Assembly (NCBI GenBank): GCA_030528155.1
Contig: JAUMZL010000002.1
Span: 1-64,000, forward strand
Direction of reading: 5' to 3'
Length of the DNA stretch: 64,000 nucleotides
DNA from: Aerococcus sp.
GTDB taxonomy: Bacteria > Bacillota > Bacilli > Lactobacillales > Aerococcaceae
Shown piece by piece: positions 1-10,017 of the stretch (position 1 is its first letter; every line of letters starts with the position of its first letter). Below the pieces are notes generated by a model, which was not told the origin of the DNA, searched no databases, and worked only from the letters and a program-made list of their open reading frames with translations. Made by a program: the position numbers and the translations under genes.

Positions 1-94
1 CGCTTTACTCACGTCCCTAACAGCATAAAAAAACGGGACGCTTTACTCACGTCCCTAACAGCATAAAAAAACGGGACGCTTTACTCACGTCCCG
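1..94. repeat. Tandem 38-bp repeat carrying terminator hairpins
   Basis: Units start at 1, 39 and 77. The first two are complete and identical; the third stops after 18 bases. Each junction forms CGGGACG-loop-CGTCCC followed, on the minus strand, by seven T. The array begins at the window edge, so more copies may lie to the left. Confidence 0.9.
65..94 (-). terminator. Rho-independent terminator of the first trkA-trkH operon
   Basis: Minus strand: CGGGACG, 9-base loop, CGTCCCG, then T7. It lies 8 bases beyond the trkH stop. A second nearly identical hairpin follows at 27-55. Confidence 0.85.
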
Positions 95-102
95 AGGTTA
101 GG

Positions 103-1578
103 CTAGGCAGTTTTGAGATGATGGCGACGGCGAGTAGCCCATACGCGCGGTGCCATCAGTGCGATCATTGGGTAAATTCCCAAACGCCCAATCAACATAT
201 CGAGGATCAATACCCATTTGGAGAACGTTCCGGCATCCAGGAAGTTCGCAATCGGACCATATGCGCCAATCCCTGGTCCAACGTTATTGAAGACGGCAAG
301 CACCGCACTCGTACTGGACATCAGGTCTGGGAATTGCAGGTTGATCAGTAAGATACTGATAAACACAATCAAAATATAAAGTAAGCCGTAACTCGCAATT
401 GATTGCTCAACAGAAGGTTCGATGGCTTTTCCCTCGAAACGGATGACGGAGACGTGTTTGCTGTCGATCACACGCAGAATGTCATTCTTCAATTTTTTAA
501 TCGTGATGATCAAGCATGAAATCTTGAACCCACCGGCAGTTGAGCCCGCACAGGCTCCGAGGAACATCAGGAACAACAGAATCGTCTTGGAGAAGAGCGG
601 CCATTGTCCGAAGTCAGCGCTCACGAATCCCCCGGTACTGATGATCGACGTTACGGTGAAGAAGGAGGAGACGCCAGTGTAGACGCCCGAGTCATACATC
701 CCCCAGATATTCCACATAATCGCCAAGGTCGCTATCGTCACAATGCCAAAGTAGATTTTTAATTCCTCTGATTTGAAGAAGTCTTTGATGCTATTAATAA
801 TGGCGTAATAATACAGGTTAAAGTTAATACCAAAGAAGAACATCGCCGCACCAAGGACAATTTCAATATAACGGGAGTTAAAGTGTCCGACCGACGCATT
901 GTAATTGGAGAAGCCCCCTGTTCCTGCTGCCCCCATAGCATGGGTGACTGCATCGAAGACGTTCATGCCACCAAACATCAATAGAATGGTCAAAATCACG
1001 GTCATGCCAATGTAGATCCCGTAGAGAATCCGCGCAGTGTCGCTGAGGCGCGGCACAAGTTTCCCAAATGTTGGCCCGGTGACTTCCGCCTTCATGATCA
1101 ATGACGCGCGTGGGTTGCTCTTGGGGAAGAGCGCTAAGGCAAACACCAACACCCCCATCCCACCGATAAAGTGGGAGAGTGAACGCCAGAAGAGAATGGA
1201 ATGTGGCAATACCTCTAAGTCCTTAGCCACACTCGCCCCGGTCGTCGTAAACCCGGAAACCATTTCAAACAGTGCATCGGTATAGGTGTGGTAATTCGTT
1301 GGCGTCAGCCAGAGCGGAATGGCCGCAATGGCTGAGACGATTACCCAAACTAATGCCACAGAAAGCAACGCCTCGCGGTAATAGAAATTCTCAATCTTCT
1401 TGCTCCCAATGTCCAATACTTTCCCCAAAATAAGGGAGAGGACCAATGGAATCACGAAATTCAGGAGATCACTGCCAGACTCGTGGTAGATTACCCCGAT
1501 CAGTAATGGCAGTGCTAGGAGTGCTGCTTCTAGGTAGAGAATACGTGATAAGATAAAACGAATAATTTTTTTATTCAT
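103..1578 (-). CDS. trkH: TrkH-type potassium uptake membrane subunit (copy 1)
   Basis: Potassium-translocating subunit in the cytoplasmic membrane, working with the TrkA protein made from the gene just before it. The roughly 491-residue protein is strongly hydrophobic and shows the pore-loop glycine signatures of the TrkH/KtrB superfamily: TTTGAS near residue 112, AGTGGFSN near 220, STGGF in the third repeat and GSTAGGF in the fourth. An in-frame TTG at 1581 is possible, but the ATG at 1578 sits 8 bases after a GGAGG formed by the last codons of trkA, so the two genes are translationally coupled. It closely resembles the gene at 3102-4598 along its whole length, a tandem duplication of the operon. 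Confidence 0.93.
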   Translation of the reverse strand: MNKKIIRFILSRILYLEAALLALPLLIGVIYHESGSDLLNFVIPLVLSLILGKVLDIGSKKIENFYYREALLSVALVWVIVSAIAAIPLWLTPTNYHTYTDALFEMVSGFTTTGASVAKDLEVLPHSILFWRSLSHFIGGMGVLVFALALFPKSNPRASLIMKAEVTGPTFGKLVPRLSDTARILYGIYIGMTVILTILLMFGGMNVFDAVTHAMGAAGTGGFSNYNASVGHFNSRYIEIVLGAAMFFFGINFNLYYYAIINSIKDFFKSEELKIYFGIVTIATLAIMWNIWGMYDSGVYTGVSSFFTVTSIISTGGFVSADFGQWPLFSKTILLFLMFLGACAGSTAGGFKISCLIITIKKLKNDILRVIDSKHVSVIRFEGKAIEPSVEQSIASYGLLYILIVFISILLINLQFPDLMSSTSAVLAVFNNVGPGIGAYGPIANFLDAGTFSKWVLILDMLIGRLGIYPMIALMAPRVWATRRRHHLKTA

Positions 1579-1581
1579 CAA

Positions 1582-2952
1582 CTATCCCTCCAAAATATCA
1601 TCCGCACTAGTGATCCGCCAGTGCGTCGTAATTAAGATCAACCGATCCCCCGCCTGCAAGGTCGTATCTCCCCGCGGAATCTGGACGTCCTCACCGCGGA
1701 GAATGTAGGCAATTAAGACCCCTTGCTTCAATGCTAATTCGCGGAGTGGTTGCTCCAGTAGACGACTATGTTCCGTCACGGTGAAGTCGATCGCTTCCAC
1801 CTTGTTATCTTCCAAGCGGTAAATATGGTTGATCTGCGAATTTTGAGCCGTGCGCGTGTTGGCCATACTGCGGACGATGCGCAGGATCACGTTAGCCACG
1901 GAGCGCTTCGGTGTCACGGTGGTATCCAGATCTAACACCTTCGTCATGCGCACCAACTCCATGCGATTCACCTTTGCGAGGCGCTTCTTGATCCCAAATT
2001 CATCCGCAACGAGTGAAAGGACGATATTCTCCTCATCGATATTCGTCAGTGCAATGAAGGCATCGAAGTCCTCCGCATGTTCCTCCTCCAAAATGGTGGG
2101 CGCGGTGCCATCCCCATGTACCACTTCCGCTCCAGGGTTCATCATCAGGAAATGCCGTGCCCGTTCATAATCGCGTTCAATGAGTTTGACCCGCATCCCG
2201 CGTTTCAGTAGCATGCGGGCCAGTGAGTAGCTGATGCGGTCAGCCCCAACGATCAAGGCACTCTGAATATCGTGCTTGCCCCCGAACAGGTTATGCATAA
2301 ATTTTTGGAGATTGTCCTTCGTTCCCGCAATATGAATAAAATCACCCGCTTGAATCACGAAGTCGCCATTTGGAATCGTCAATTCACCGTTGCGGTACAC
2401 AATGGTGATCAGGTTGCCCTCTAACACGCCACTCTGGTCCAATTGCCCGAGCGTACGGTTCGCTAACATGCTATCTTCCGGTACGATCACCTGGATCATT
2501 TTTACCTTGCCATGGAAGAAAAGCTCCACGTTGAGGGCATCCGGATAATCCAGCGCCCGCACGATTTCACGGCTAGTCTCAAATTCTGGGTTGATCAGCA
2601 GGTCAATGCCCATATTCGACTGCATGAAATCGCGGTGCGAGAGGTAGTTCGGTTTACGCACGCGAGCAATCGTATATTTAGCGCCCATATTCTTCGCCAT
2701 AATCGAGGCAACGATATTGGCATCATCCTCGTAAGTCACCGCAATGAATAGGTCACATTGGTCCACGCCAGCTTCCATCAAGGTGGTACGATCTGTCCCG
2801 TCACCGACAATCCCCGTCACATCATCTTCGGTTGTTAACTCATTCAAAATACTTTCGTTATAATCAATGGCTAAAATATTGTGCCCCTCATTGCTGAGTT
2901 GATGGGCCAGATATTGACCCACCTTACCGGCACCAACAATAACAATATTCAT
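1582..2952 (-). CDS. trkA: TrkA-type K+ transport regulatory NAD-binding protein (copy 1)
   Basis: Cytoplasmic gating subunit of the Trk potassium system. The 456-residue protein has the full two-unit TrkA plan: an N-terminal RCK/Rossmann domain starting with the nucleotide-binding motif GAGKVG, a TrkA-C domain, then a second RCK half beginning around LIVGADRIS and a second TrkA-C domain. The ATG at 2952 is chosen over the in-frame ATG at 2958 because GGAGG abuts the latter and stands 6 bases from the former. Its TAG stop precedes trkH by three bases. The promoter at 2989-3017 serves both genes. It is a paralogue of the gene at 4600-5970. Confidence 0.93.
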   Translation of the reverse strand: MNIVIVGAGKVGQYLAHQLSNEGHNILAIDYNESILNELTTEDDVTGIVGDGTDRTTLMEAGVDQCDLFIAVTYEDDANIVASIMAKNMGAKYTIARVRKPNYLSHRDFMQSNMGIDLLINPEFETSREIVRALDYPDALNVELFFHGKVKMIQVIVPEDSMLANRTLGQLDQSGVLEGNLITIVYRNGELTIPNGDFVIQAGDFIHIAGTKDNLQKFMHNLFGGKHDIQSALIVGADRISYSLARMLLKRGMRVKLIERDYERARHFLMMNPGAEVVHGDGTAPTILEEEHAEDFDAFIALTNIDEENIVLSLVADEFGIKKRLAKVNRMELVRMTKVLDLDTTVTPKRSVANVILRIVRSMANTRTAQNSQINHIYRLEDNKVEAIDFTVTEHSRLLEQPLRELALKQGVLIAYILRGEDVQIPRGDTTLQAGDRLILITTHWRITSADDILEG

Positions 2953-2988
2953 GCCCATCCTCCATTTAATAATTATTTGTCTTACGTG

Positions 2989-3017
2989 ATAGTAGCTTTT
3001 TTCACGAAAAATTGCAA
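2989..3017 (-). promoter_or_regulatory. Promoter of trkA-trkH copy 1
   Basis: Minus strand TTGCAA, 17-base spacer, TACTAT. The second trk operon has a closely similar promoter (same TTGCAA, A-rich spacer and ATCAC after the -10). Confidence 0.75.
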
Positions 3018-3054
3018 CGTTGGCACTATCCTCTATTGGTGACTTTTTAATCGC

Positions 3055-3092
3055 AAAATCCCCGCTACCGCCTCATCGGCAACAGCAGGGAT
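3055..3092 (-). terminator. Terminator of trkA-trkH copy 2
   Basis: Long imperfect hairpin ATCCCTGCT...AGCGGGGAT with an inner GCC/GGC stem, followed on the minus strand by a short TTTT run. It lies just beyond the stop of the upstream trkH. Confidence 0.65.
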
Positions 3093-3101
3093 CATCGCTT
3101 T

Positions 3102-4598
3102 TTAAATCATTTTTTCTGCTTTCGCTTGACGCAAGCGCGGACGATGCCGGCGTGTGCGCCAAATACTTGGTGAGAAGAGAATCAGAATAGGATAGATCTC
3201 TAAACGCCCTAGTAGCATATCCACAATAATTACCCATTTGGACAGCATGCTGATGTCTTTGAAGTTGGCGAGTGGGCCATACGCTCCCAACCCTGGTCCA
3301 ATGTTATTGAATGCGGTCATGACCGTCCCCGTTGTCGACAACAAGTCAGGCGCATCCAGGCTGATTAAAATACAACTCACAATCACAATTAAGCCATAAA
3401 TCAGCGTGTAGTTACCGATCGATTTTTCGACAGCAGGCAGCACCGGTTTCTCCTCAAAGGTCACCACCGAGACGTGCTTGGGATCGATCGCTTGCCGCAC
3501 TTCATTGATAATCTTCTTGAAAGCAATGATCACCCGTGAGACCTTGAAGCCCCCAGCGGTTGACCCGGCACAGGCGCCCGTGAACATCAATGTGATCAGA
3601 AGCATCCGTGATAACATCGGCCACTGACCGAAGTCTGCACTCACAAATCCCGTCGTACTAATGATGGAGGTCACCGCAAATAATGAGGAAACCGCCGTGT
3701 AGCTGCCGGAATCATACATGTGCCAGATGTTGATCGCAATCAGGATCGTCATCAAGGCGACAATCGCAAAATAGACTTTTAATTCTTCAGATGAGAAGAA
3801 ATCTTTGATACTGCGCACCAAAGCGTAATAGTACAAGTTAAAGTTGATCCCAAAGGCAAACATCCCAATACTGAGGACAATTTCCACATATTTCGAATGG
3901 AACTGCCCAACCGAGGCGTTGTAATTGGAAAACCCGCCTGTCCCGGCTGTCCCCATGGCGTGAATGAGGGCATCGAAGAGGTTCAATCCCCCTAACATTA
4001 ACAAGATCACCAGGATAACCGCCATGACCAAATAGATAATGTAGAGAATGCGCGCCGTCTCACTCAATTTGGGCACCAATTTCCCGAAGATTGGCCCGGG
4101 TACTTCTGCCTTCATAAATAAGGACGAACGCGGATTATTCTTGGGAAAGAGCGCCAAAGCGAAGACTAAGACCCCCATCCCGCCGATAAAGTGCGAGAAT
4201 GAGCGCCAGAAGAGAATGGAATGCGGGAGGGCCTCCACATCATTGGCCACACTCGCTCCGGTCGTCGTGAACCCCGACACCATTTCAAAGAAGGCATCCG
4301 TATAGGTCGGATAGTTGGTTGGCGTGAGCCAGAGTGGGATCGCCCCCATCGCAGAAATCACGACCCAAACTAATCCGACCGTCAGCAGTGCTTCTTTGTA
4401 GTAGAACGTCCCAAGTTTTTCCTCATTGACCGCTAGCAATTTGCCGAGGATGAGGCAGACCACGAGCGGCAAGAAGAAATTAAATAAATCGCTCAACGGT
4501 TCTCGGTAGATCACCCCTACAAGCAAGGGAACCGCCATTAAGGCAGCTTCAACGTATAAAATTCTGGAGATAATGAAGCGGATAATTCTCGCGTTCAT
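3102..4598 (-). CDS. trkH: TrkH-type potassium uptake membrane subunit (copy 2)
   Basis: Second potassium channel-like subunit, 498 residues, with the same pore-loop signatures as copy 1 (TTTGAS, AGTGGFSN, STTGFV in the third loop where copy 1 has STGGFV, and GSTAGGFK in the fourth). The third-loop Gly-to-Thr difference is visible and could matter for ion selectivity, though TTGF also occurs in the family. The start is the ATG at 4598, 6 bases after GGAGG; the longer open frame to 4619 lies within trkA. trkA copy 2 stops one base upstream, so translation is coupled. Its C-terminus is basic (RRHRPRLRQAKAEK). It ends just before its terminator. Confidence 0.92.
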   Translation of the reverse strand: MNARIIRFIISRILYVEAALMAVPLLVGVIYREPLSDLFNFFLPLVVCLILGKLLAVNEEKLGTFYYKEALLTVGLVWVVISAMGAIPLWLTPTNYPTYTDAFFEMVSGFTTTGASVANDVEALPHSILFWRSFSHFIGGMGVLVFALALFPKNNPRSSLFMKAEVPGPIFGKLVPKLSETARILYIIYLVMAVILVILLMLGGLNLFDALIHAMGTAGTGGFSNYNASVGQFHSKYVEIVLSIGMFAFGINFNLYYYALVRSIKDFFSSEELKVYFAIVALMTILIAINIWHMYDSGSYTAVSSLFAVTSIISTTGFVSADFGQWPMLSRMLLITLMFTGACAGSTAGGFKVSRVIIAFKKIINEVRQAIDPKHVSVVTFEEKPVLPAVEKSIGNYTLIYGLIVIVSCILISLDAPDLLSTTGTVMTAFNNIGPGLGAYGPLANFKDISMLSKWVIIVDMLLGRLEIYPILILFSPSIWRTRRHRPRLRQAKAEKMI

Positions 4599-4599
4599 G

Positions 4600-5970
4600 C
4601 TATCCCTCCAAAATCTCATCCGCTGTCGTGATGTGCGGACGTTCCGAAATCACAATAATACGGTCGTCGGCTTTGAGCACATCATCCCCACGCGGAACAG
4701 AAACTTCCTCTCCACGTAAAATGTACGCCACCAGCATCCCAGACCGAATAGCGAGATCCTTCAAAGGAATACCGACTAAGCGACTCGCTTGCGTCACAGT
4801 GAAATCGATGGCTTCGACCTTGTTATCCTCTAAGCGGTAGATATGGTTGATGTAAGAAGAGGTATTCTTCTCCATATTGGCCTTAACCCGGACGATCCGC
4901 AAAATCACATTCGCTACCGAACGTTTCGGCGTTACTGTGGTGTCGAGGTCCAACACCCGCGTCATCCGCACTAATTCCATCCGGTTCACCTTGGCGAGGC
5001 GTTTCTCAATACCGAATTCTGCCGCGACCAGCGAGAGCACAATATTCTCCTCATCGATATTGGTCAATCCGATAAACGCATCGAATTCCTCCGCATGTTC
5101 CTCGGTCAATGTGCTTGGTGCCGTTCCATCTCCATTCACCACTTCAGCTTTAGGGTGCATAATCAAGAACTGTCGCGCTTTTTCTGGATTCTTCTCGATG
5201 ACTTTGACGCGCATTCCACGCTCCAACAGCATCCCTGCCAAGGAGAAGCTGATGCGGTCGGCACCGACAATCAAGATGCTCTCAATGTCATGTAACCGTC
5301 CAAACAAATGGCGCATAAACGTCGCAATCGTTTCTTTCGATCCAGCCACGTGAATATAGTCGCCGGCTTCAATACGGAAATCCCCATTTGGAATATGGGC
5401 TTGACCCGCACGGTAGACGATGGTAATCAAGTTGCCATCGAGCGCCCCGCTTTGGTCCAATTCCACCAGCGTATGTCCTGCTAAGTGGCTGTCTTTTGGT
5501 ACTTTGACCTGAACCATCTTCACCATGCGTTTGAAGAATAATTCCACATTGAGCGCTTCGGGGTAATCCAGCGCCCGAATAATTTCCCGACTCGTTTCAA
5601 ATTCAGGGTTGATTAAGAGATCAATCCCCATGGTATGTTGCATGAATTCACGATGATGAATGTAATTAGGTTTACGCACCCGGGCGATGGTATACCTCGC
5701 TCCTAGTTTCTTCGCCATAATAGACGCCACAATATTGGCATCATCTTCGTAGGTCACCGCAATAAACATATCGCAGTCGCCAACCGATGCTTCCTCGAGG
5801 GTTTCATAATCGGTAGCATCCCCCACCACTCCAGCAATATCATTTGCAGAAAGTACTTCATCGAGCATTTCGGCATTGTAATCAATGGCTAAAATGTTAT
5901 GGCCTTCATTACTGAGTTCGCTGGCCAGATATTGTCCCACCTTGCCAACACCGACAATAACGATATTCAT
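4600..5970 (-). CDS. trkA: TrkA-type K+ transport regulatory NAD-binding protein (copy 2)
   Basis: Cytoplasmic RCK regulator of the second Trk system, 456 residues, with the same four-domain layout as copy 1 and long near-identical stretches, especially the middle of the second RCK half (VNRMELVRMT, VTPKRSVANVILRIVR). The nucleotide motif reads GVGKVG. The ATG at 5970 is preferred since GGGAGG ends 6 bases upstream; an open extension to 6009 has no ribosome binding site. The promoter is at 6076-6104, leaving a leader of about 100 bases, longer than in copy 1. Confidence 0.92.
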   Translation of the reverse strand: MNIVIVGVGKVGQYLASELSNEGHNILAIDYNAEMLDEVLSANDIAGVVGDATDYETLEEASVGDCDMFIAVTYEDDANIVASIMAKKLGARYTIARVRKPNYIHHREFMQHTMGIDLLINPEFETSREIIRALDYPEALNVELFFKRMVKMVQVKVPKDSHLAGHTLVELDQSGALDGNLITIVYRAGQAHIPNGDFRIEAGDYIHVAGSKETIATFMRHLFGRLHDIESILIVGADRISFSLAGMLLERGMRVKVIEKNPEKARQFLIMHPKAEVVNGDGTAPSTLTEEHAEEFDAFIGLTNIDEENIVLSLVAAEFGIEKRLAKVNRMELVRMTRVLDLDTTVTPKRSVANVILRIVRVKANMEKNTSSYINHIYRLEDNKVEAIDFTVTQASRLVGIPLKDLAIRSGMLVAYILRGEEVSVPRGDDVLKADDRIIVISERPHITTADEILEG

Positions 5971-6075
5971 GGTCATCCTCCCATCAGTTTTTTGCCTTGA
6001 TTTTTTCATAGTTAGTGGTTGACTGGATCAAATAGAGCCACTACCCCAATGATAGATCCTAGTCAATCTCTGGTG

Positions 6076-6104
6076 ATATTAGTCTTTTTTGCCTCGAATT
6101 GCAA
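6076..6104 (-). promoter_or_regulatory. Promoter of trkA-trkH copy 2
   Basis: Minus strand TTGCAA, 17-base spacer, TAATAT, followed by ATCAC as in the promoter of copy 1. Confidence 0.75.
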
Positions 6105-6137
6105 CCCCAGATCCCTGATTTGTGGATATATCCGCTT

Positions 6138-6185
6138 CCAAAAAACAAAAAAGGAAGCCCCCTTTCCTTAGAAAAGAACTTCCTT
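6138..6185 (-). terminator. Terminator of rpoB-rpoC
   Basis: Minus strand AAGGAAG, a long partly paired loop, CTTCCTT, then TTTTGTTTTTTGG. It is 30 to 80 bases beyond the rpoC stop. Confidence 0.8.
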
Positions 6186-6216
6186 ACTTATAATGCTACC
6201 TGTTATCTACTAGGAA

Positions 6217-9200
6217 TTAAGGCATTCCGTGGTATTCAGGCATTGGTTTTTGTTTAGCTTCATTTTCTGCTTGGGCTTGTTCAATCGCCTCTTCCACGGT
6301 CACCGGATTTTCAGGATCGACTTCCATTAGTTCTTCTGCTTCAGGAATGATCCCTAATTTCTTCGGTTCCATGTTGCGGTAACGACGCATCCCGGTTCCG
6401 GCTGGGATGATCTTACCGATGATGACATTCTCTTTCAAACCGAGCAATTCATCACGTTTACCTTCAATAGAGGCATCGGTCAATACCTTCGTCGTTTCTT
6501 GGAAGGAGGCAGCAGAGAGGAAGCTGTTGGTTTCCAATGCGGCCTTGGTGATTCCCAAGAGTTCTGGACGAGCGGTTGCAGGAATTTGGCCAGTCTTCAC
6601 CATTTCGCGGTTAGCGTCTGTGAAGTCGCCGATATCCATCAATTTACCTGGCAACAAGCCGGAGTCCCCTGGGTCGAGGATACGGACTTTGCGTACCATC
6701 TGACGCAGCATAACTTCCACGTGCTTGTCGTTGATATCTACCCCTTGCAAACGGTAAACACGTTGGATTTCAGAGAGCATGTAGGTTTCAGCCGTCAAAG
6801 CATCCGTAATCCTCAGTAATTCTTTTGGATCCACGGACCCTTCTGTTAATTGATCCCCACGTTTCACGAAATCGCCCTCTGCCACCTTCATACGGGAGGT
6901 ATAAGGTACTTTGTATTCGCGTTCGTCGGTTTGGCCTTTCACGGTAACGGTCTTCTTACGGTTATCTTCTTCAATCGTAATGTCGACCACTTCCCCGGTC
7001 ACTTCGGTAATGACCGCTTGCCCTTTAGGATGACGTGCTTCCACAATTTCTTGAACACGTGGGAGCCCCTGAGTAATGTCGTCCCCGGCAACCCCACCGG
7101 TATGGAAGGTACGCATCGTTAACTGGGTACCAGGTTCACCGATTGATTGAGCGGCCACGATCCCAACTGCTTCGCCAACTTCCACTTCGCCGTTCGTTGC
7201 TAAGTCGGAGCCGTAGCAGTACTTGCAGACACCATGACGCGTCTTGCAGGTGAAAGCAGAACGAATCGTTACAGTTTCAATGCCTGCGTCTTCAATCTTA
7301 TGAGCCACTTCGGCACTGATCAATTGATTATGTTTAGCGAGTACTTCGCCGGTATTTGGATCGCGAACTTCCTTCATGCAATAGCGACCGGTCAAGCGTT
7401 CCGAGAGGGTTTCAACCATTTCATTGCCGTTCTTGATGGCAGAGATTTCCAACCCACGATCGGTGCCACAGTCCGTTTCACGAATGATGACGTCCTGAGC
7501 CACATCTACCAGACGACGGGTGAGGTAACCGGAGTCAGCGGTCTTCAGCGCCGTATCAGTCATTCCTTTACGTGCCCCGTGCGTTGAGATAAACATTTCC
7601 TGAACGGAGAGCCCTTCACGGAAGTTCGAGGTAACTGGCAATTCGATGATCTTACCATTCGGACCAGCCATCAATCCACGCATCCCCGCTAACTGGGTAA
7701 AGTTGGAGATGTTACCACGAGCCCCAGAATTCATCATGATGAAAAATGGGTTATCCGATGCCAAGGAAGTCTTCAAGGCGTCCTCGATTTGGTCCTTCAC
7801 ACCATTCCAGGTAGTAATCACCTGTTCATAACGTTCATCTTCGGTAATTAACCCGCGACGGTATTGCTTTGTGATGTTGTCCACGCGTTTGTGGCCTTGT
7901 TCAACGAAATCATCTTTCGCATCCAAAACGGTGATATCCGCAATACCTACTGTGATCCCGGACTTGGTGGAATATTGGTACCCCAATGCTTTCAGGCGGT
8001 CGAGGAACACGGAGGTATCGGTGACGCGGTATTTCTTGAAGACCGCTGCAATGATATCTTCCAAGTAACCTTTCTTGAATGGTGCGGTGGTTTCCAACTG
8101 GCTGATGAATGCATTCACGTCGCCACCTGGTTCCATGAAGAAACAATCAGGGGTTTGTTCATTCAAGTTGTAATCGGTGGGTTCATTAATGAATGGGAAA
8201 TTATCCGGCATAATCTCGTTGAAGAAAAGTTTCCCAATCGAGGTCACCATCAATTTTCCGCGTTGGTCTTTGGTCCAAGCGTAACGTGGCATGTCGTCGG
8301 TATTGATCACGACACGCGTATGCAGTTGAACAGCGTGGTTTGCGTAGGCAATGTGCGCTTCATTCACAGAGCTGATGGCCATGCCTTCGCCGTTCATGCC
8401 CGCTTGTTCCATGGTGAGGTAGTAGTTCCCGAGTACCATGTCCTGGGATGGAGTAACAACTGGTTGCCCATCTTTAGGGTTCAAGATGTGGCTCGCTGCC
8501 AGCATCAAAATCCGTGCTTCCGCTTGGGCTTCTTCACTCAATGGCAAGTGAACCGCCATCTGGTCCCCATCGAAGTCGGCGTTGTACGCTTCGCAAGCCA
8601 ATGGATGCAGACGGATCGCTTTCCCTTCAACCAAGATTGGTTCAAAAGCCTGAATCCCCAAACGGTGCAAGGTCGGTGCGCGGTTCAAGAGAACAGGATG
8701 TTCACGCATGATTGAGCCGAGTGGTTCCCAAACTTCATCATCGTGACGTTCGATCATGCGTTTGGCATGTTTCGCATTGGTCGCAATTTCGCGATCTACC
8801 AATTCACGAATGAGGAATGGTTTGAAGAGCTCAAGTGCCATGCCTTTTGGTAACCCACATTGATAGAATTTCAAGTAAGGACCGATGGCAATAACGGAAC
8901 GGCCGGAGTAGTCCACACGTTTACCGAGCAAGTTCTGACGGAAACGTCCTTGTTTCCCTTTCAACATGTGTGAGAGAGATTTCAATGGACGGTTACCAGA
9001 CCCGGCAACTGGACGGCCACGGCGACCATTATCGATCAAAGCGTCAACGGCTTCTTGCAGCATCCGTTTTTCATTTTGAACGATGATGTTTGGTGCATTC
9101 AAATCGAGCAAACGTTTCAAGCGGTTGTTACGGTTGATCACACGGCGGTAGAGGTCGTTCAAGTCACTCGTTGCAAAACGGCCCCCATCGAGCTGTACCA

Positions 9201-9921
9201 TTGGGCGCAGTTCTGGTGGGATAACTGGAATCACGTCCATCACGAGCCATTCTGGTTGGTTCCCCGATTTACGGAAAGCATCGAGGATATCCAAACGGCG
9301 GATGGCACGCGTCCGTTTTTGTCCTTTTGCCGTCTTCAATTCTTCTTTGAGTTCCACGACTTCTTTTTCCAAATCAACTTGAGCAAGCAAGATCTTGATG
9401 GCTTCTGCCCCAATTCCTGCTTCGAAGCGATTACCGAGTTCAGCTTTGTAGTCGCGGTATTCGCGTTCAGATAATAACTGTTTATATTCTAATTCCGTAT
9501 CCCCGGCATTCGTTACCACGTAGGAAGCGAAATAGATGACTTCTTCCAAGGCACGTGGGCTCATGTCTAAGATCAAACCCATGCGGCTTGGAATACCTTT
9601 AAAGTACCAAATATGGGTCACTGGACTTGCCAATTCAATGTGGCCCATACGTTCACGGCGAACTTTGGATTTTGTTACTTCAACCCCGCAGCGGTCACAG
9701 ATAACCCCAGCGTAACGAACGCGCTTGTATTTCCCACAGGCACATTCCCAGTCCTTGGTTGGTCCAAAGATACGTTCATCAAACAACCCATCTTTTTCCG
9801 GTTTCAAGGTACGGTAGTTGATCGTTTCTGGTTTTTTGACCTCTCCATAAGACCAGGAACGAATCTTATCAGGTGAAGCAATCCCGATTTTTATGCTTTC
9901 AAATTTATTTACGTCGACCAA
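6217..9921 (-). CDS. rpoC: DNA-directed RNA polymerase subunit beta'
   Basis: Largest catalytic subunit of RNA polymerase. The 1234-residue protein has the N-terminal zinc-binding cysteines (CACGKYKR to CDRCGVEV), the magnesium-binding NADFDGD motif of the active centre, the second zinc site [11 protein letters not shown] and the usual C-terminal clamp. Length fits the Firmicutes form, with a short acidic tail. It starts at TTG (9921), 8 bases after GGGAGG; the first residues VDVNKFES match the family start. It is co-transcribed with rpoB, 96 bases upstream, across a hairpin that has no T run and so is not a terminator. Confidence 0.98.
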   Translation of the reverse strand: MVDVNKFESIKIGIASPDKIRSWSYGEVKKPETINYRTLKPEKDGLFDERIFGPTKDWECACGKYKRVRYAGVICDRCGVEVTKSKVRRERMGHIELASPVTHIWYFKGIPSRMGLILDMSPRALEEVIYFASYVVTNAGDTELEYKQLLSEREYRDYKAELGNRFEAGIGAEAIKILLAQVDLEKEVVELKEELKTAKGQKRTRAIRRLDILDAFRKSGNQPEWLVMDVIPVIPPELRPMVQLDGGRFATSDLNDLYRRVINRNNRLKRLLDLNAPNIIVQNEKRMLQEAVDALIDNGRRGRPVAGSGNRPLKSLSHMLKGKQGRFRQNLLGKRVDYSGRSVIAIGPYLKFYQCGLPKGMALELFKPFLIRELVDREIATNAKHAKRMIERHDDEVWEPLGSIMREHPVLLNRAPTLHRLGIQAFEPILVEGKAIRLHPLACEAYNADFDGDQMAVHLPLSEEAQAEARILMLAASHILNPKDGQPVVTPSQDMVLGNYYLTMEQAGMNGEGMAISSVNEAHIAYANHAVQLHTRVVINTDDMPRYAWTKDQRGKLMVTSIGKLFFNEIMPDNFPFINEPTDYNLNEQTPDCFFMEPGGDVNAFISQLETTAPFKKGYLEDIIAAVFKKYRVTDTSVFLDRLKALGYQYSTKSGITVGIADITVLDAKDDFVEQGHKRVDNITKQYRRGLITEDERYEQVITTWNGVKDQIEDALKTSLASDNPFFIMMNSGARGNISNFTQLAGMRGLMAGPNGKIIELPVTSNFREGLSVQEMFISTHGARKGMTDTALKTADSGYLTRRLVDVAQDVIIRETDCGTDRGLEISAIKNGNEMVETLSERLTGRYCMKEVRDPNTGEVLAKHNQLISAEVAHKIEDAGIETVTIRSAFTCKTRHGVCKYCYGSDLATNGEVEVGEAVGIVAAQSIGEPGTQLTMRTFHTGGVAGDDITQGLPRVQEIVEARHPKGQAVITEVTGEVVDITIEEDNRKKTVTVKGQTDEREYKVPYTSRMKVAEGDFVKRGDQLTEGSVDPKELLRITDALTAETYMLSEIQRVYRLQGVDINDKHVEVMLRQMVRKVRILDPGDSGLLPGKLMDIGDFTDANREMVKTGQIPATARPELLGITKAALETNSFLSAASFQETTKVLTDASIEGKRDELLGLKENVIIGKIIPAGTGMRRYRNMEPKKLGIIPEAEELMEVDPENPVTVEEAIEQAQAENEAKQKPMPEYHGMP

Positions 9922-9978
9922 GGGGTCAACCTCCCTTTTCTATTAAAAACGCTGTTTCAACGATTGGGTGCAATAGGT

Positions 9979-10009
9979 TTTCCCACTCACTCATTTTGTA
10001 AGTGGGAAA
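9979..10009. other. Hairpin between rpoB and rpoC
   Basis: Perfect 9-bp inverted repeat TTTCCCACT / AGTGGGAAA with a 13-base loop. No T tract follows on the minus strand, so it is more likely an RNA-processing or stability element than a terminator. Confidence 0.6.
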
Positions 10010-10017
10010 GTTCATTG

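Noticed and set aside
1-94. Short regular repeats that could suggest a CRISPR array
   Set aside because: The units are contiguous with no variable spacers, and each is a terminator hairpin.
9979-10009. Terminator between rpoB and rpoC
   Set aside because: The stem is good but no T run follows on the minus strand.
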